The notes under the pieces were generated by a model. That model did not search any database. It was not told the origin of the DNA and was given only the letters and a program-made list of their open reading frames with translations. Source: Trichomonas vaginalis G3 (Eukaryota > Parabasalia > Trichomonadida > Trichomonadidae). From it: a DNA stretch of 64,000 nt. Position numbers and translations under genes: made by a program. Shown in pieces: positions 1 to 7,809 of this stretch. The stretch lies in contig NC_067203.1 in NCBI RefSeq assembly GCF_026262505.1, forward strand, positions 20,937,411 to 21,001,410, read 5' to 3'. Every line of letters starts with the position of its first letter. Within the stretch, counting starts at the first letter, position 1.

Positions 1-1538
1 ACATTCTCCGTAATGGAATTACTGGTGGTTTATCAAATGTTCAACATAGAGTAAATCTTAAAGGAATCACGCACATTAATAAAATTTCATATAATCCAGA
101 AACTAAAACTGTATCAAATGAGGACACCACCAATATCATGACTCATTTTGTTGGTGTTGATTTTAATTCATTATATCCTTCATCATTTTCATCTAATCCT
201 CATGATTTCATTCAATATACTAACCATAAAATGTATATGCCGGGAAGATTGAATGGTGTTATCATTTGTGATACAGCAACAAAGAAAGCAAAAGCACTGG
301 GAATAATTAGAAAGAAAAATACTTTATTCGTGGCTGAAGTAAAGGGTCACATTGATGAAAAATACATTAATGATTACATAAACTTTTTACCGATAATAAG
401 AAACTTAGATATTATCACAGATGAAAAAACAATTGGCAGTTTTATGTATAATTACATGAAATCAAACAATCTACCAGTTGACCAGAAACAGAGAAAATTA
501 ACTCAGTTAGCATCAACACACAACCAATATCAACCATTTTCTTCTTATTATCTTTGGTATCTAATAGACAGATTTCATTTTATCATTGATGACATTCAAT
601 CAATTTTAACATTTACGAAAAACACTTGTTTTAATGAATTTGCGAACGAATTTATGAACGAAAGACAAAAGGCTGAATTAGAAGGAAATAAAGGAAAAAG
701 TTTATTTTGCAAGATTTCACTTAATGGATCATATGGTTACGATGCAATGAATACACAAAATTACGCAAAGACTAAAATAATGAATGCACAGAAGGCACGC
801 GTTGCATGTATGTCAAATAAGTTTAAAAACATAAGAGAAATAGGTGAAGATACGTATCAAGTGATGCTTAAAGATAGATTTTATAGATGTGATACATGTT
901 TACAAGAGGCATTCTTCACTTTAGATAATGCTAAATACTGGTATTTGGTTTTCATTTATGATTTTATGTATAAATGCATGGATGTTAATCGTTTTCATTT
1001 CATTGAAGGTGATACTGATTCATCTTATTGGGCAATCGCTGGCGATCCAAGTCTTCCTAACACTCAAGCATTTCAAGCAATTGTTACTGATAAACAATTT
1101 TATGATAAAAACATTTACAAATTCGCACCTTTTGATTTCTTCTGTTTTGATGAGAAATTTAAACCTAAATTAAAGAATAAAGCTGAAGAAAAAGCACATG
1201 AGAAGAAGTTATTGGGTTTAGCAATTGAGAAACAAGGTGATAACATGGTTGCTTTATGCCCTAAGTGTTATACATCATTCAACGGTTCAATTGATGGAGG
1301 TGATTTTAAAAAGATTGCACAAAAAATGAAAGGTGTTAGTTTACGACAAAATAAACAATTAACACCTAAAAATTATTTGGATATAATAAATGATAAAGTG
1401 ATATTTGATGGTCAGAATATTAATTTACAACTTAAAAACGGGTCAATGACTCGCTTAACAATCGGTAAGACTGCATTAACAGGAGCACACACTAAGACTG
1501 TATGTTGTGAAAATGGATGTTGTATGCCATTTATTTAA
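1..1538 (+). CDS. Polinton protein-primed DNA polymerase B, C-terminal part
   Basis: The frame is open from the left window edge, so the N-terminal exonuclease part is outside. Visible family-B polymerase motifs are motif A (DFNSLYPS, about nt 159), motif B (KISLNGSYG, about nt 711) and motif C (DTDS, about nt 1011), in the right order and spacing. After the palm come a CPKC pair (about nt 1258) and a cysteine-rich C-terminus (CCENGCC). In Polintons this enzyme copies the element by protein priming. The spacing between motif A and motif B is long, as expected for the TPR insertions of protein-primed polymerases. The integrase follows about 175 bp downstream on the same strand. The assignment is firm at family level. 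Confidence 0.93.
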   Translation, partial: ILRNGITGGLSNVQHRVNLKGITHINKISYNPETKTVSNEDTTNIMTHFVGVDFNSLYPSSFSSNPHDFIQYTNHKMYMPGRLNGVIICDTATKKAKALGIIRKKNTLFVAEVKGHIDEKYINDYINFLPIIRNLDIITDEKTIGSFMYNYMKSNNLPVDQKQRKLTQLASTHNQYQPFSSYYLWYLIDRFHFIIDDIQSILTFTKNTCFNEFANEFMNERQKAELEGNKGKSLFCKISLNGSYGYDAMNTQNYAKTKIMNAQKARVACMSNKFKNIREIGEDTYQVMLKDRFYRCDTCLQEAFFTLDNAKYWYLVFIYDFMYKCMDVNRFHFIEGDTDSSYWAIAGDPSLPNTQAFQAIVTDKQFYDKNIYKFAPFDFFCFDEKFKPKLKNKAEEKAHEKKLLGLAIEKQGDNMVALCPKCYTSFNGSIDGGDFKKIAQKMKGVSLRQNKQLTPKNYLDIINDKVIFDGQNINLQLKNGSMTRLTIGKTALTGAHTKTVCCENGCCMPFI

Positions 1539-1713
1539 TACAATTTAAAAACGTAGGGGTTGAGTCATGAATTTAAAATTTTATTTTTAATAAAATGCCA
1601 CAGAAGAGACAAAAGGAACTGTTAATGATGCGATTCAATATGTAAATAATGGTTTTGATACTATGATTCAAAGAGGTGGGCACCCTTAAAACATTTATTT
1701 TATTTTTATATAA

Positions 1714-3066
1714 ATGGATAACGCAGATTTAGAAAATTTAATTTATGATTTAGTACTTAATCAAAATTTTCTTAATTATTATGAATTAAAATCATATCTC
1801 CAAAAACATAATAAAAATATAACGGGTGATGATATGGATTATTATTATTATTCGTATTATAAAAATGAAATTTTGAAATATCATGATAAAATAATTTCTA
1901 AAATTAAAGACAAAATTAAAAATAATGAATATACAAAGGGAAAAACTAAATCACAACTTAAACAATTGAAAGATTTCAAAAATAAAGTATTAACAGAAGA
2001 AGATATTGATGAATTATATAAATTATATAATCCTGAGCCGCAAAAGCCAAAGGAACAAAAGCCAAAGAAGAAAAAGCCGAAAACAACACCAAAAGAGAAA
2101 GTAGCAAATGTTCAACAGCTAAAGGTGCAAAACGCCCAGGTCCTTCAGACCATAAATGATGCACAAGCTTTAATTTATGATTCATTAGTTAAACCATATT
2201 CAGCCCGACTTTTAAATGAAGATCAACTTTTGGAATTCATCCTTCAACATAAACTCGAAGCGGGAAAGTATATCAAACCTTTATATACAGCATATTTAAA
2301 ACAAATGAATAGAATACATCCAGAATTAATGAAAGGAGGAATGAAATCCAAAACTTCATCATCCAAAATCAAAGCAGATAAAATTAAATCACTTGCAATA
2401 CCAAAACCTCCAACGGTAGTACCTCCTCCTTCAGTTAATCCTTCATCATTCACTTTATTATATCCATTTCAAACATTAAAGAAGCAAAAAGATTTTAAAA
2501 AGGATTTCAAAATATTAAATAAACCAACTGACCCAAAAATTCAACCGTTAAAGGAAAAATTTAGTCGCCCTTCATTTGCACCATATCCATATTCATACGA
2601 AATCGATCATTTAGAATATTCAAGAGGAAACGTTACTTATTTATTTGCCATTAACATTAACACCAGATATTTATATTGCATTCCGGTGAAAGGGAAAACA
2701 GAACAGGAAACAAGAAGAGCTATTCAATACTTACTAGATCATGAAAGAGTAGATAATATAAGGGGTGATGGTGATAAAGGATTTCAGGCAGCTATGGCTC
2801 ATTATTTCCCACAAATTAATTTTTACTTTTCATCCTCTCCATATACGTTTCATAATAAAATAGTTGATGCGGTAATGAGAACTCTTAGAGATGCGTTAGG
2901 GGTTAATGGTCAGATATACTGGGATGGAAATCATGACTCCATCATACAGCAGTTAGTATATTATTACAATAATACATGGCATAGAACTATAAACATGAAA
3001 CCAGTGGAAATGAAAAATGATATTTCAAAAGAATGGAATATATTAGAAAGCAAATGGAAAGGTTAA
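1714..3066 (+). CDS. Polinton retroviral-type (rve) integrase
   Basis: The first 230 residues are lysine-rich and probably helical, with a KPKEQKPKKKKPK-type basic linker near residues 108-128. A proline-rich stretch near residues 230-245 leads into an RNase-H-fold integrase core. Core signatures are YEIDHLEYSRG (aspartate near residue 298) and RGDGDKGFQ (near residue 352), followed by a helix with the NKIVDAVMRTLRD pattern that normally holds the third catalytic acid. A YYNNTWHRTINMKPVEM segment is typical of the end of rve cores. The protein would join the element's ends to host DNA. It starts after an AT-rich leader (TTTTTATATAA then ATG), as other genes of this element do. A small basic frame that resembles an integrase C-terminal domain follows directly. 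Confidence 0.88.
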   Translation: MDNADLENLIYDLVLNQNFLNYYELKSYLQKHNKNITGDDMDYYYYSYYKNEILKYHDKIISKIKDKIKNNEYTKGKTKSQLKQLKDFKNKVLTEEDIDELYKLYNPEPQKPKEQKPKKKKPKTTPKEKVANVQQLKVQNAQVLQTINDAQALIYDSLVKPYSARLLNEDQLLEFILQHKLEAGKYIKPLYTAYLKQMNRIHPELMKGGMKSKTSSSKIKADKIKSLAIPKPPTVVPPPSVNPSSFTLLYPFQTLKKQKDFKKDFKILNKPTDPKIQPLKEKFSRPSFAPYPYSYEIDHLEYSRGNVTYLFAININTRYLYCIPVKGKTEQETRRAIQYLLDHERVDNIRGDGDKGFQAAMAHYFPQINFYFSSSPYTFHNKIVDAVMRTLRDALGVNGQIYWDGNHDSIIQQLVYYYNNTWHRTINMKPVEMKNDISKEWNILESKWKG

Positions 3067-3305
3067 ATGATGTTAAACGTGAACAAATTAATTCGGGGCT
3101 CATGAATTTTAAACAAGGAAATAAAGTTTTGATTCATCTCGATTATGGAAAAACTGATAAATCAATGACAAAAAGAAGACGAAGATTTGACACAATAGCT
3201 GAATTTGTTAGATATATTAACGGCAATGCATTAGTTGAGGTTAACAATAAATTAATAGAAATTCCGATTTATTTTATTACTCCATTATATTTAAATAATA
3301 TTTAA
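3033..3305 (+). CDS. Small basic protein resembling an integrase C-terminal domain
   Basis: This 90-residue frame overlaps the end of the integrase gene. It contains a basic block (KSMTKRRRRFD) followed by alternating hydrophobic residues (FVRYINGNALVEV, IPIYFITPLYL), as in the small beta-barrel or chromo-like domains that end Polinton integrases. That assignment rests on position and pattern only. It could instead be a separate small DNA-binding protein. Part of the fossil Polinton. Confidence 0.55.
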   Translation: MEYIRKQMERLNDVKREQINSGLMNFKQGNKVLIHLDYGKTDKSMTKRRRRFDTIAEFVRYINGNALVEVNNKLIEIPIYFITPLYLNNI

Positions 3306-3324
3306 TTTTTTTATTTCGTAAGAA

Positions 3325-3588
3325 ATGAGTGACAACGAAGCATCCAAGAGTCCAGACAATGAATATAAAAAGAAACTAAACAGAATTAAATCAAAAATAT
3401 GCTATTACAAAAAGAAGCCACAATGCGGTGAGGTTGAAAACGATAAAGAAATAATCGAAAAATTAGAAACTTATCGTTCAATCCTTAAACTGAGTGAAGC
3501 AAAAATAAAAGAATTTAATAGAATAAATAAATTGATTGGAAGAGATGAATTTAATAAAGATGAATTTTTAAACTCAATCCAAATTTAA
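3325..3588 (+). CDS. Small charged helical protein, unknown function
   Basis: This 87-residue frame starts 20 bp after the preceding one and follows the element's usual leader (TTTTTTATTTCG then ATG). It is very rich in lysine and glutamate with heptad-like spacing (NRIKSKICYYKKKPQ; IIEKLETYRSILKLSEAKIKEF), which suggests a short coiled coil or helical hairpin. No family is recognised. Its place after the integrase suggests an element-specific accessory or DNA-binding role. The stop codon is TAA within a TAATTTTTATT context. Confidence 0.55.
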   Translation: MSDNEASKSPDNEYKKKLNRIKSKICYYKKKPQCGEVENDKEIIEKLETYRSILKLSEAKIKEFNRINKLIGRDEFNKDEFLNSIQI

Positions 3589-3749
3589 TTTTTATTCCTC
3601 TTCGACAACATCTCTCTTTCCATCATTACTGCATAACCACATTTTCTCAATTTTAGTGGTTTGTTATTTTTAACATGTTCTTGCATCATTTTTATCATTT
3701 CCTCCCTTGTTATGATTCGTGGTAAATTTTGAGCTTGTGGAGTATTCAT
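3585..3749 (-). CDS. Possible 54-residue small protein
   Basis: A leftward frame runs from ATG at 3749 to TAA at 3585, just overlapping the end of the rightward small gene. The translation starts MNTPQAQNLPRIITREEMI and continues with MQEHVKNNKPLKLRKCGYAVMMER; it is basic and probably helical. Upstream lies TTTTTATTTTTATCATAA, which matches the leader style of neighbouring Polinton genes. This leader and the sensible composition are the only support. No family is recognised. Confidence 0.4.
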   Translation of the reverse strand: MNTPQAQNLPRIITREEMIKMMQEHVKNNKPLKLRKCGYAVMMEREMLSKRNKN

Positions 3750-3782
3750 TTATGATAAAAATAAAAATTTAAATTATGCCGT

Positions 3783-3830
3783 TTGCTCTTTTGGAGCTCA
3801 GGACTTTCAGTCCGTTCTAAAGTTTGTGAC
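3783..3830. terminator. Short GC-rich hairpins near a gene boundary
   Basis: In an otherwise AT-rich gap there is GGAGCTC followed by GGACT-TTC-AGTCC, a 5-bp stem with a 3-base loop. Similar mini-hairpins occur at the end of the primase-helicase gene and between the convergent genes near 16.73 kb. A transcript-end or processing role is inferred from position only. Confidence 0.35.
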
Positions 3831-4220
3831 AACATGACATTTTGACAACAGTCACGGAAATGATTTGTCATGACTTCATCGTAATGAGTGTAAATGACCC
3901 AAAAATAATGTTTACGTTAATGGTTTCAGGTCATTCAATAATTAATTATTTTTGAAGAACTGAAGGTGTCACTATGTCACTCAGTGTCACTCGGTTATTT
4001 AACTTCTCTGAAAAAATGAGACAACATGACATTTTGACAACATAGTGGGAAATAAATGTTTACGTTAATGATTTCAGGTTAATGTTTACGTTAATGGTTT
4101 CAGGTCATTCAATAATTAATTATTTTTGAAGAACTGAAGGTGTCACTATGTCACTCAGTGTCACTCGGTTATTTAACTTCTCTGAAAAAATGAGACAACA
4201 TGACATTTTGACAACAACAC
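3818..4220. repeat. Two direct copies of a ~110-bp repeat (flank 1 of helicase gene)
   Basis: Two near-identical copies (about 3931-4042 and 4104-4216) run from TCATTCAATAATTAATTA through GGTGTCACTATGTCACTC to GACAACATGACATTTTGACA. A partial copy starts near 3826. Each copy contains several spaced GTCAC/GTGAC words. The same unit occurs twice in the opposite orientation at 6663-6890, on the other side of the primase-helicase gene. No coding frame of note lies here. Apart from this repeat I see nothing in 3750-4260 except a GC-rich hairpin. Confidence 0.85.
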
Positions 4221-4261
4221 AGGATTAATGCAAAAATAAATTCCAGTCATACTTTATAAAG

Positions 4262-4292
4262 CTAGACCTTCAGGTCTCACCGCTTAGCGGCT
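4262..4292. terminator. Two mini-hairpins at the 3' end of the helicase gene
   Basis: GACC-TTCA-GGTC and CCGC-TTA-GCGG lie back to back over the last codons and stop of the leftward primase-helicase gene. They are GC-rich in an AT-rich element and resemble the hairpins near 3.8 kb and 16.74 kb. A role in ending or processing the transcript is inferred. Confidence 0.35.
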
Positions 4293-6594
4293 CATTTACA
4301 GGTATTTCATCGTCAGTAAATGAATCCTCATTATCGTTTGGTTCAACCTGTTTATATAATCCTTTCATTTCTTCTTTCAAAACATAACACCATGTTTGTT
4401 TACCATCTATTCTTCTCTGTTTCTTATCACATTTATCTTTAATGCTCATTTGAAAGTTTTTGTCTTTCATGTCTGATGGTTTGCAGAATAGAGCATTTTT
4501 ACATGTCATACCTGCACACAATTCATCATAATGTGTATTTATCCATACATCTAAAGGATTTGTTGATAATTCAATTAAATCTTGTTTGGCTTCAGTCATC
4601 GGTATGATTCGTACATCAAATGATGAAAGGTCATATTGCATAAAATATGTTAGTAAATTATCATAAAATTCCTTAGTGCATGAATCCATTAAATTCTTGA
4701 AGTAATCAAATTGACCCTTAAATTTACCATTAACTCTTAAAACTACGTATCTTCTGTCTCCAACTTCAATTTTGACAGGGTAAACGTTATTAGTTACGAA
4801 AATGAAGTTTGCAACGTTCTGTGCTGTTCTTCTGGGTTGATTCTTTTCATTAATTCTAATCTCATTATCCGTTATAATTGATTTCAAAGCGTTGAAGTTT
4901 GCGAGTCTATCTTCACCTACATTCTTGAGTTCATTAAGTACAAGAAACATTTTATTCTCAACTACTGAATTGAAATTACCCGTTAGCTCACTTATTTCAG
5001 TAATGTTTTTGCATGAATAACCAGCGAGAAGTTCAGAAATAATGTCTGTAAATCTGTTTTTACCTGTTCCCTGAAGTCCTTTCAAAATAATTGCTGTTTC
5101 ATTCTTGATTCCAGGATGTTGAATCATTGATGCAATCCAGCCGAGAAGGTATTTATACACTTCATCGTTATTATCACAAATGGCTTCTTTAATGAAATTC
5201 ATAAACATTTCAATTTTTGAGTAATCTGGTTTTTCGAGAACGTTGTATTTATAACCTTGAAACGTTGAGAAAACATCTGGAGAATCAGATTTAAAGCAAA
5301 CACCCTTAACGGTTAATGAAGACAATTGATTTAGTAGTACATCCCATGCTGTTATGGTTTTACCTTCTTCTTTAAATAATTTAATCATTTTGAGTGACTC
5401 TTTCATGTTTGATTGAAGAACGAATGATATTTGATTCATTTTGTCGTGTATGTTGTAATCTTTTTGAATGAAATATTTATTTCCACAATCTACAAAACGG
5501 ATTACACGTGATAAATCCTCAATTACTTCAGAACTGTTTTTATACTGATGATTTTCAGCCTTGCGTCTAATATCTGTTATCAAAAACGAGTCATCAAGTT
5601 TTATATCAAATGTTATTTTTGGCTTACGTAATAAAGGTAAAACATATTCATCATAATATTCCTTTTGGTATAGTTTTAGAATCTTCACTAAAACAAATGG
5701 AGAAGTCATTAAATGTGCATATCTACTACGTGCTTTTTCAAAATTACTTTTTGCATTTTCTGTTAAGCTGCAAAAGTTATAAACGTTATCGTATGCTTCA
5801 TTAATTAAATGATTAGGTAACGAATTAATTGCTTGAAACAGTGTGAATAATGTAACTTCTTTTTCTAAATTCATATTTCCACCGTCATTATGTACTTCAA
5901 AATCACTAATACCATCAACTATGCTCTGGGCAAGTTTATCGTCAATGTTTACATTTTTGTTTTCATTCATGATAGTCTTTATTTCTTCGTTCTTTTGTTC
6001 AACTCTTACCTTAATATTCAAATCATTTAATATATCATTCACTGTTCTGGTTATGGTCGAGTCGTAACTTCCACGAATGAATGAGTATGTTTTGATTGGT
6101 TCTGTTGCATTCTTGCGAACTCTTGAATCAGCCATAACTACTAAAGAACGCTTTGAATCATCCATAGAAGTCATGATATCAATATCATAATCATTGCAGG
6201 AATAACATTTAATCATTCTGTTCGAGGTTGAATAGAAGAAATTAGTGTTACAATAAATGTGAAGACCTCCAGAAGCGGTTTTAACGATAACATCTTTATC
6301 CGAAAGTTTTGATAAAATATCTTTTCTAACTGTTTCTTTAAGTTCATCATTGTATGATTTATTGATATCAACATCTATAATCGTTAAATTTGATATTTTA
6401 TTTACTAATAAAGCCACACCAGTTTTCCTTCCTCTTCCTCCATCATGTTTGAGGTAGTTATGTAAATCAATCTTGTTTTCACCAATTCTTTCGTTGAGGG
6501 TTTTAGTTTCTGCCACAACTAATTCCTCAGCTAATGAATCAATAACTTTTTCATCAGAAACGATATAGTTGCTGTTGTTGTTTGTTGCTGTCAT
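4270..6594 (-). CDS. Primase-polymerase / superfamily 3 helicase fusion (D5-like)
   Basis: This 774-residue protein has an N-terminal archaeo-eukaryotic primase-like part and a C-terminal superfamily 3 helicase. Primase signs are TIIDVDIN (acids near residues 74 and 76) and KTASGGLHIYC (near 105-115), the usual sG-h-H motif. Helicase signs are Walker A GLQGTGKN (near 505-512), Walker B MFLVLNEL (near 552-559) and motif C FIFVTNN (near 598), then GDRRYVVLRV. This layout matches the replicative primase-helicases of virophages, poxviruses and large DNA viruses, which unwind DNA and make primers. The frame looks whole. It is flanked on both sides by inverted copies of a ~110-bp repeat, which makes it look like a discrete cassette. 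Polintons usually rely on the protein-primed polymerase alone, so the gene is noteworthy here. Confidence 0.88.
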   Translation of the reverse strand: MTATNNNSNYIVSDEKVIDSLAEELVVAETKTLNERIGENKIDLHNYLKHDGGRGRKTGVALLVNKISNLTIIDVDINKSYNDELKETVRKDILSKLSDKDVIVKTASGGLHIYCNTNFFYSTSNRMIKCYSCNDYDIDIMTSMDDSKRSLVVMADSRVRKNATEPIKTYSFIRGSYDSTITRTVNDILNDLNIKVRVEQKNEEIKTIMNENKNVNIDDKLAQSIVDGISDFEVHNDGGNMNLEKEVTLFTLFQAINSLPNHLINEAYDNVYNFCSLTENAKSNFEKARSRYAHLMTSPFVLVKILKLYQKEYYDEYVLPLLRKPKITFDIKLDDSFLITDIRRKAENHQYKNSSEVIEDLSRVIRFVDCGNKYFIQKDYNIHDKMNQISFVLQSNMKESLKMIKLFKEEGKTITAWDVLLNQLSSLTVKGVCFKSDSPDVFSTFQGYKYNVLEKPDYSKIEMFMNFIKEAICDNNDEVYKYLLGWIASMIQHPGIKNETAIILKGLQGTGKNRFTDIISELLAGYSCKNITEISELTGNFNSVVENKMFLVLNELKNVGEDRLANFNALKSIITDNEIRINEKNQPRRTAQNVANFIFVTNNVYPVKIEVGDRRYVVLRVNGKFKGQFDYFKNLMDSCTKEFYDNLLTYFMQYDLSSFDVRIIPMTEAKQDLIELSTNPLDVWINTHYDELCAGMTCKNALFCKPSDMKDKNFQMSIKDKCDKKQRRIDGKQTWCYVLKEEMKGLYKQVEPNDNEDSFTDDEIPVNEPLSGET

Positions 6595-6662
6595 TTATAT
6601 AGGAATAAAAAATAAAAATAATTTTAAAACTAACTTTATTTTTGGACTGCATCATATTTCCT

Positions 6663-6890
6663 GTGATGTTGTCAAAATGTCATGTTGTCACATTTTTTCA
6701 GAGAAGTTAAATAACCGAGTGACACTGAGTGACATAGTGACACCTTCAGTTCTTCAAAAATAATTCATAAGTGCCTTCCTCCTGTGATGTTGTCAAAATG
6801 TCATGTTGTCACATTTTTTCAGAGAAGTTAAATAACCGAGTGACACTGAGTGACATAGTGACACCTTCAGTTATTCAAAAATAATTATTT
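6663..6890. repeat. Two inverted copies of the ~110-bp repeat (flank 2 of helicase gene)
   Basis: Two copies (about 6663-6770 and 6780-6890) of the unit seen at 3931-4216 occur here in reverse orientation, TGTCAAAATGTCATGTTGTC through GAGTGACACTGAGTGACA to ACACCTTCAGTT. The second copy ends in a local palindrome of TTCAAAAATAATTATTTTTGAA type. Both copies lie upstream of the leftward helicase gene, so promoter, origin or cassette-boundary roles are all possible. Confidence 0.85.
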
Positions 6891-6950
6891 TTGAATAACT
6901 GGGAAATAAATTTACGTCAAATATGCAATTTATAAAATCTTATGTCGACA

Positions 6951-7024
6951 GGCTACGTAGCACAGTGGTCTAAGGTGGTGTTATGGAGGGGTCAAGGTCT
7001 GTGGTTCGAACCGCGACGGCGCCG
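6951..7024 (+). other. tRNA-like sequence with A- and B-box matches, probably not a working tRNA
   Basis: The 73-nt stretch has TAGCACAGTGGTCTAAGG (A-box/D-arm-like) and GGTTCGAACC (B-box/T-loop-like) at tRNA spacing. GGCTACG at the start can pair at five of seven positions with CGGCGCC at the end. The D-stem is partial and the anticodon and T stems do not pair well, so I read it as a decayed tRNA gene or a tRNA-derived SINE-like piece. Runs of T follow (GTATTTTC, TTATTTTC), as after RNA polymerase III genes. An apparent 105-codon frame across it is a by-product. Confidence 0.4.
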
Positions 7025-7089
7025 TATTTTCTTATTTTCTTTGTTTGTCTTGTTTGTCGTGAATAAAAAGTGTCATAAAAGTGCTCTAT

Positions 7090-7163
7090 CTTCCACGGGA
7101 ATAAATAAAAAATTTACTTTATTTCTTCTTTATTTCTTCTTTATTTCTTTGTTCCCGTGGAAG
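7090..7163. other. 12-bp perfect hairpin with 50-base loop
   Basis: CTTCCACGGGAA (7090-7101) pairs exactly with TTCCCGTGGAAG (7152-7163). The loop is almost pure A/T. A shorter echo, CTCGTGGAAG, lies near 7243. The hairpin sits between the tRNA-like sequence and the 3' end of the leftward fibre gene. It may act as a transcript end or mark an old small insertion. Nothing else was recognised in 7025-7279. Confidence 0.5.
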
Positions 7164-7279
7164 AAGGGTTTTGCTGTTTTTTCTCAGCCAAAATCAATGA
7201 TTTTTTCATTTTTGGAATCCTTAGCGAATGAGGAATCTTTTCTCTCGTGGAAGCTTTGAACAAAAATATATTTAGTTCA

Positions 7280-7807
7280 TCATTGAACTCTATACCATGC
7301 GAATACAGTCATAAATGGTGGCATGTAATCTTTACTTTGTCCCGTTGTTTGTGTATATCCTGAAACGCGATGTGTATGGTTTCCTTCTCCCTGAGTGTCA
7401 CTCCAGTAACAATTTATGGCAAACTTAACGTTGTCTTTAACATCATATCCTTTACCTTTTGTCATTCCTGACCAATCCCAATATCTATGCTTATGCCAAC
7501 CCGCTTGAGATGTACTTAAATCTATGTAGTGACTGTGTGCAGGTAAATTTTCACCTGAAATCGTTTTACTTCCCCCTGTTTCCTTTGAAGAGTTTGCACA
7601 ATACAAAAACCTGTCGACTATTTGTTCCCATGCACCAACACCAAACATTGCTTGAGGACCTCTCACATCCATAGATGTATAAATAGAACCTACTGGGTTC
7701 ATTAAATCAAACATATGAGATAATATAGGATTGTCTCTTTTGAACTTAAAATATAGTGTAACTATTTCTGGTTTCTTCTGGTTTGTGTCAGAATATTTTT
7801 TATAATA
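7280..7807 (-). pseudogene. Polinton fibre protein, C-terminal part with phage tail-collar-like domain
   Basis: This part carries signatures of short tail fibre and tail-collar proteins of bacteriophages: DLMNPVGSIYTS and GAWEQIVDRFLYCA near its start, GENLPAHSHYIDL and GEGNHTHRVSG with paired histidines, and YMPPFMTVFAWYRV at the end. In phages such tips bind the host surface. A receptor-binding fibre on the Polinton virion is inferred by analogy. The gene is interrupted by the mariner immediately upstream; the N-terminal part, with coiled-coil repeats, lies at 9112-10307. Fossil copy, broken by this insertion. Confidence 0.75.
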
Positions 7808-7809
7808 TA

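Noticed and set aside
7089-7170. Hairpin as a MITE
   Set aside because: The 12-bp stem has no flanking target duplication and the interior is simple A/T sequence, so a transposon origin is not supported.
6942-7259. Rightward 105-codon frame starting MSTGYVAQWSK
   Set aside because: It runs through the tRNA-like sequence and then AT-rich DNA; the apparent protein is a translation of a tRNA-like motif.
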